Assembly: GCA_030039615.1 (NCBI GenBank)
Contig: JASHVF010000389.1
Span: 1 to 17,043, forward strand
DNA length: 17,043 nucleotides
Source of the DNA: Gammaproteobacteria bacterium
GTDB taxonomy: Bacteria > Pseudomonadota > Gammaproteobacteria > Steroidobacterales > Steroidobacteraceae
Reading direction: 5' to 3'
Every line of letters starts with the position of its first letter. Position 1 is the stretch's first letter. The translations under genes were made by a program, and so were the position numbers. Shown here piece by piece: positions 14,507 through 17,043 of the stretch. The notes under the pieces were generated by a model. That model did not search any database. It saw only the letters and a program-made list of their open reading frames with translations, and was not told the DNA's origin.

Positions 14507-14737
14507 TCTCAGGCTCCGCGACTTCACTTAATGAAACGTTCGAAAGCGCGGCAGAAGTTAAGGGTTTTCGGTGGCCCTGCCAAGCGGCAATGCGACGAGA
14601 TATGGTGAAATCCCGACGGGGCGAGCGGAGGCCGCGTTATGCTTAAGCGTGCGCGCGACCCCCGGCACGAGAAGTCAAATCAGAGTGCTACAAGGGGCGT
14701 GTGCCGAGCAAGCGCAGGGGCTTGAGAAGTATTCCAG
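14507..14737. promoter_or_regulatory. 231-bp divergent intergenic region upstream of pcm-like/tolC and the c-di-GMP gene
   Basis: This is the longest non-coding stretch in the window and is less GC-rich than its flanks. On the minus strand TTGGCA (14583-14578) followed 17 bp later by TAACTT (14560-14555) is a weak promoter candidate for the pcm-like/tolC pair. On the plus strand CTGCCA (14577-14582) and TATGGT (14601-14606, 18-bp spacing) is an equally weak candidate for the GGDEF-EAL gene. An 8-bp palindrome GCTTAAGC lies at 14641-14648. GAGAAG at 14724-14729 is the ribosome-binding site for ATG 14738. I recognise no riboswitch or small RNA here. Confidence 0.35.
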
Positions 14738-17043
14738 ATGTCGATCACCGGGCTGTTGTGCCTTCTGTTCGCGCTCGTCGCAGCGCTGCTCGTGGTGCTT
14801 TACGCGCTGCAGCGGCGCGACCTGAGGAGCATCGAGCAGCTGTCGCAGCAGCTGCAGCGCATCGCCATCGGCGGACGGCTCCCCGGGCGGGTCGACGTCG
14901 ACAGCGACAAGCCGGAGGTTGCCGCGCTGGTGACCGCCGTGAATCACCTGCTGACCCGCTCCGGAGCGGAGGAACAGGACGTCGCGCTGGCGCCACGGCT
15001 GTTTGCCGATCTCGGCGAGCGCATCCACGAGGCCGTGCTGGTGCACCGCGAGGTGATCCTGTACGCCAACCGCCAGTTCGCCAGCTTCGTCGGCGTCGAT
15101 CGCGTGGAGCTGATCGGACGGCGGCTGGGAGACCTGGTGCCGCCGGAGTATGCGGAGCTCGTCAACGAGAACATCCGCCGGCGCCTCGCCGGGGAATCCG
15201 CCGCGGAGCGCTACGAGATCGATATGGTGGGGCTGCAGGGCCAGGTGAGCCGTCTGGAGATCGCTTCCACCGTGGTCGATTATGACAAGGGCAACGCGCT
15301 GCTCATCACCGGGGTCGAGATCATCCCGACGCAGACGACGCCGGCGCTGCGCCTGCCGGGCGAGGCGGCGCCGACCCCGCAGCAGCTGGCGCTCAACTCG
15401 CTCGCCGAGGCCATCATCGCCACCGACGAGCGCGGCCGCATCACCTTCATGAACCCGGCCGCCGAGCGGCTTACCGGGAGCGATCAGCAGCAGGCCTCGG
15501 GCAAGGTCCTCGAGGAGATCGTCAGCCTGGTCGACGAGACCGACCGGCGGCTGCTGTCCGACCCGGTGCACCAGGCGCTCACCAGCGGGGCGCCGGTGAC
15601 GCTCGGACGCCGTGCGCTGCTGCTGTCGCGCAGCAACGGCAGCGAGCGCTCGATCGAGCTGTCGGCATCGCCGGTGCGCAACGCCGCCAAGGAGGTGGTC
15701 GGGGCCGTGCTGCTGCTGCACGACGTCACGGAGCTGCGCGGGCTGGCACGCCAGATGTCCTACCAGGCGACGCACGATGCGCTCACCGGGCTGGTGAACC
15801 GGCGCGAGTTCGAGCGGCGGCTCGAGGAGGCCATCGAGAGCGGCCATCGCGGCGACAGCCAGCACGTGCTGTGTTATCTCGATCTCGATCGTTTCAAGCT
15901 GGTGAACGACACCAGCGGCCATCTCGCCGGCGACAGCATGCTGCGCGAGGTCGCCAAGCTGCTGCGCGACGCGGTACGCGACAGCGACACGGTGGCGCGC
16001 CTCGGCGGCGACGAATTCGGCATGCTGCTCATCGGCTGCCCGCTCGAGAAGGCGCGCCAGATCGCCGACGACGTGTGCCGCTCGGTGGGCGACTACCGCT
16101 TCGTGTGGAAGGACCGCATCTTCAACATCGGCGTGTCGGTCGGGCTGGTGGAAATCTCGCGCGAGAGCGGCACGCTCGAGGAGCTGATGGCGGCGGCCGA
16201 TACCGCCTGCTACGTGGCGAAGAAGCAGGGCAGCGGCCGGGTCGCCGTGTACTCGGCGCGCGATGAGGCGCTGGCGCGCCACTCGGGCGAGATCCAGTGG
16301 CTGCAGCGGCTGCAGGGGGCCCTCAAGGACAACCGCTTCCAGCTCTATTACCAGGTCATCGTGCCGGCCCACGAAAGCGACGGCGGGCCGGCGATGGAGG
16401 TGTTGGTGCGGCTGCGCGACGAAAGCGGCCAGGAGCTGCCGCCGGCGGAGTTCATGCGCGCCGCCGAGCGCTACCGCCTCATGGGACTGGTGGACCGCTG
16501 GGTGGTGCAGACCACGCTCGCGGCGCTCGGCCGCGGCGCCATCCCGGTGCAACCCGATCGCAGCGTCGCCATCAACGTCTCCGGACAGACGCTCGGCGAC
16601 TCGCAGTTTCTCGAGTTCGTGGTCGAGTGCCTCGACAGCACCGGCGTGTCACCGGCGCAGATCTGCTTCGAGATCACCGAGAGCGCGGTGGTGGCCAATC
16701 TCGAGCACGCGCGGCGCTTCGTCGGCGTGCTGCACGGCATGGGCTGCCAGTTCGCGCTCGATGATTTCGGCTCGGGCGTCGGCTCGTTCTCCAACCTCAA
16801 GAACCTGCCGCTCGATTACCTCAAGATCGACGGCTCGTTCATCCGCAACCTGGCGCGCGATACGGTCAACCAGGCGATGGTGACCGCGATGATCAAGCTC
16901 GCGCGCACTCTCAACTTCAAGGTGATCGCCGAGCAGGTCGAGGACAGCGCCGCGGTCGAGGCGGCGCGGCGCATGGGGGTCGACTACCTGCAGGGCTATG
17001 CCATCGGCAGGCCCCAGCCGCTGCCGCTCGCGATAGCCGCGTA
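14738..17043 (+). CDS. Membrane-anchored PAS-PAS-GGDEF-EAL protein (c-di-GMP synthase/phosphodiesterase), 3' end at window edge
   Basis: This gene runs open from ATG 14738 (GAGAAG 8 nt upstream) for 768 codons to the window edge, where the last two bases are TA, so a stop may follow at once. One N-terminal membrane helix (residues 4-24) is followed by a short linker, a first PAS-like domain (about 88-200), a second PAS (about 215-335, with IIATDERGRITFMNPAAERL and LLLHDVTELR), a GGDEF domain (about 341-505, starting YQATHDALTGLVNRREF) and an EAL domain (about 520 on). The active site GGDEF (423-427) is intact, and the inhibitory RxxD site RDSD (414-417) lies five residues before it. The EAL signature is EVL (554-556), with INVSG, FEITES, DDFGSG (Asp675-Asp676), LKIDGSF, AEQVED and QGYAIG retained. 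Both activities are therefore possible. It is divergent from the pcm-like/tolC pair. Confidence 0.93.
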   Translation, partial: MSITGLLCLLFALVAALLVVLYALQRRDLRSIEQLSQQLQRIAIGGRLPGRVDVDSDKPEVAALVTAVNHLLTRSGAEEQDVALAPRLFADLGERIHEAVLVHREVILYANRQFASFVGVDRVELIGRRLGDLVPPEYAELVNENIRRRLAGESAAERYEIDMVGLQGQVSRLEIASTVVDYDKGNALLITGVEIIPTQTTPALRLPGEAAPTPQQLALNSLAEAIIATDERGRITFMNPAAERLTGSDQQQASGKVLEEIVSLVDETDRRLLSDPVHQALTSGAPVTLGRRALLLSRSNGSERSIELSASPVRNAAKEVVGAVLLLHDVTELRGLARQMSYQATHDALTGLVNRREFERRLEEAIESGHRGDSQHVLCYLDLDRFKLVNDTSGHLAGDSMLREVAKLLRDAVRDSDTVARLGGDEFGMLLIGCPLEKARQIADDVCRSVGDYRFVWKDRIFNIGVSVGLVEISRESGTLEELMAAADTACYVAKKQGSGRVAVYSARDEALARHSGEIQWLQRLQGALKDNRFQLYYQVIVPAHESDGGPAMEVLVRLRDESGQELPPAEFMRAAERYRLMGLVDRWVVQTTLAALGRGAIPVQPDRSVAINVSGQTLGDSQFLEFVVECLDSTGVSPAQICFEITESAVVANLEHARRFVGVLHGMGCQFALDDFGSGVGSFSNLKNLPLDYLKIDGSFIRNLARDTVNQAMVTAMIKLARTLNFKVIAEQVEDSAAVEAARRMGVDYLQGYAIGRPQPLPLAIAA

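Noticed and set aside
14507..14737. Riboswitch (c-di-GMP, cobalamin or other) ahead of the GGDEF-EAL gene
   Set aside because: None of the conserved core sequences I know for these classes could be found in the region.
14675..16552. Minus-strand open frame of 625 codons
   Set aside because: It is antisense to the PAS-GGDEF-EAL gene, whose motifs are intact in the plus-strand frame.
1..17043. Mobile elements, phage genes, defence genes, CRISPR arrays, tRNA or rRNA
   Set aside because: No transposase, integrase, repeat-spacer pattern or RNA gene could be recognised on either strand.

Overview
The window is GC-rich (third codon positions almost always G or C) and reads as chromosomal DNA of a Gram-negative gammaproteobacterium. 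The LPS-core genes (heptosyltransferase-like, Kdo kinase KdkA, Kdo transferase WaaA), a TolC-type outer-membrane channel, GlnE and the CHCC zinc-finger protein suggest a Xanthomonadales/Nevskiales/Steroidobacterales-like lineage. That placement is inferred from gene content, not from a search. I saw no RNA genes, insertion sequences, CRISPR arrays or phage genes.

Layout. (1) 1-1352, plus strand: the 3' part of glnE (its 5' end lies outside the window), then a small CHCC zinc-finger gene. (2) 1404-8713, minus strand: three genes for exported proteins, read from high to low coordinates. They are a large Asp-box (BNR) beta-propeller protein, a LolA-like periplasmic protein, and a second large Asp-box protein paralogous to the first. 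(3) 8799-10240, minus strand: a family-9 glycosyltransferase overlapping a DUF6165 gene by 4 bp. All five minus-strand genes point the same way, so 10240 to 1404 could be one directon. A strong hairpin at 8756-8789 separates the LPS pair from the exported-protein block. (4) 10256-12303, plus strand: kdkA and waaA, divergent from the glycosyltransferase with only 15 bp between start codons. (5) 12330-14506, minus strand: a Pcm-like methyltransferase followed by a TolC-family gene, convergent with waaA. (6) 14738 to the window end, plus strand: a membrane-anchored PAS-PAS-GGDEF-EAL protein with intact synthase, inhibitory-site and phosphodiesterase motifs. It is open at the right edge.

How the genes fit together. 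Much of the window concerns the cell envelope: inner-core LPS (heptose transfer, Kdo transfer, Kdo phosphorylation), outer-membrane efflux or secretion (TolC), and a three-gene exported module of unknown function. GlnE (nitrogen control of glutamine synthetase) and the c-di-GMP enzyme are regulatory. The best candidate for something undescribed is the exported module. Its two propeller proteins of nearly equal length carry 11 Asp-boxes each by my count, share a conserved closing motif, and bracket a LolA-like protein. No function can be assigned from sequence alone.
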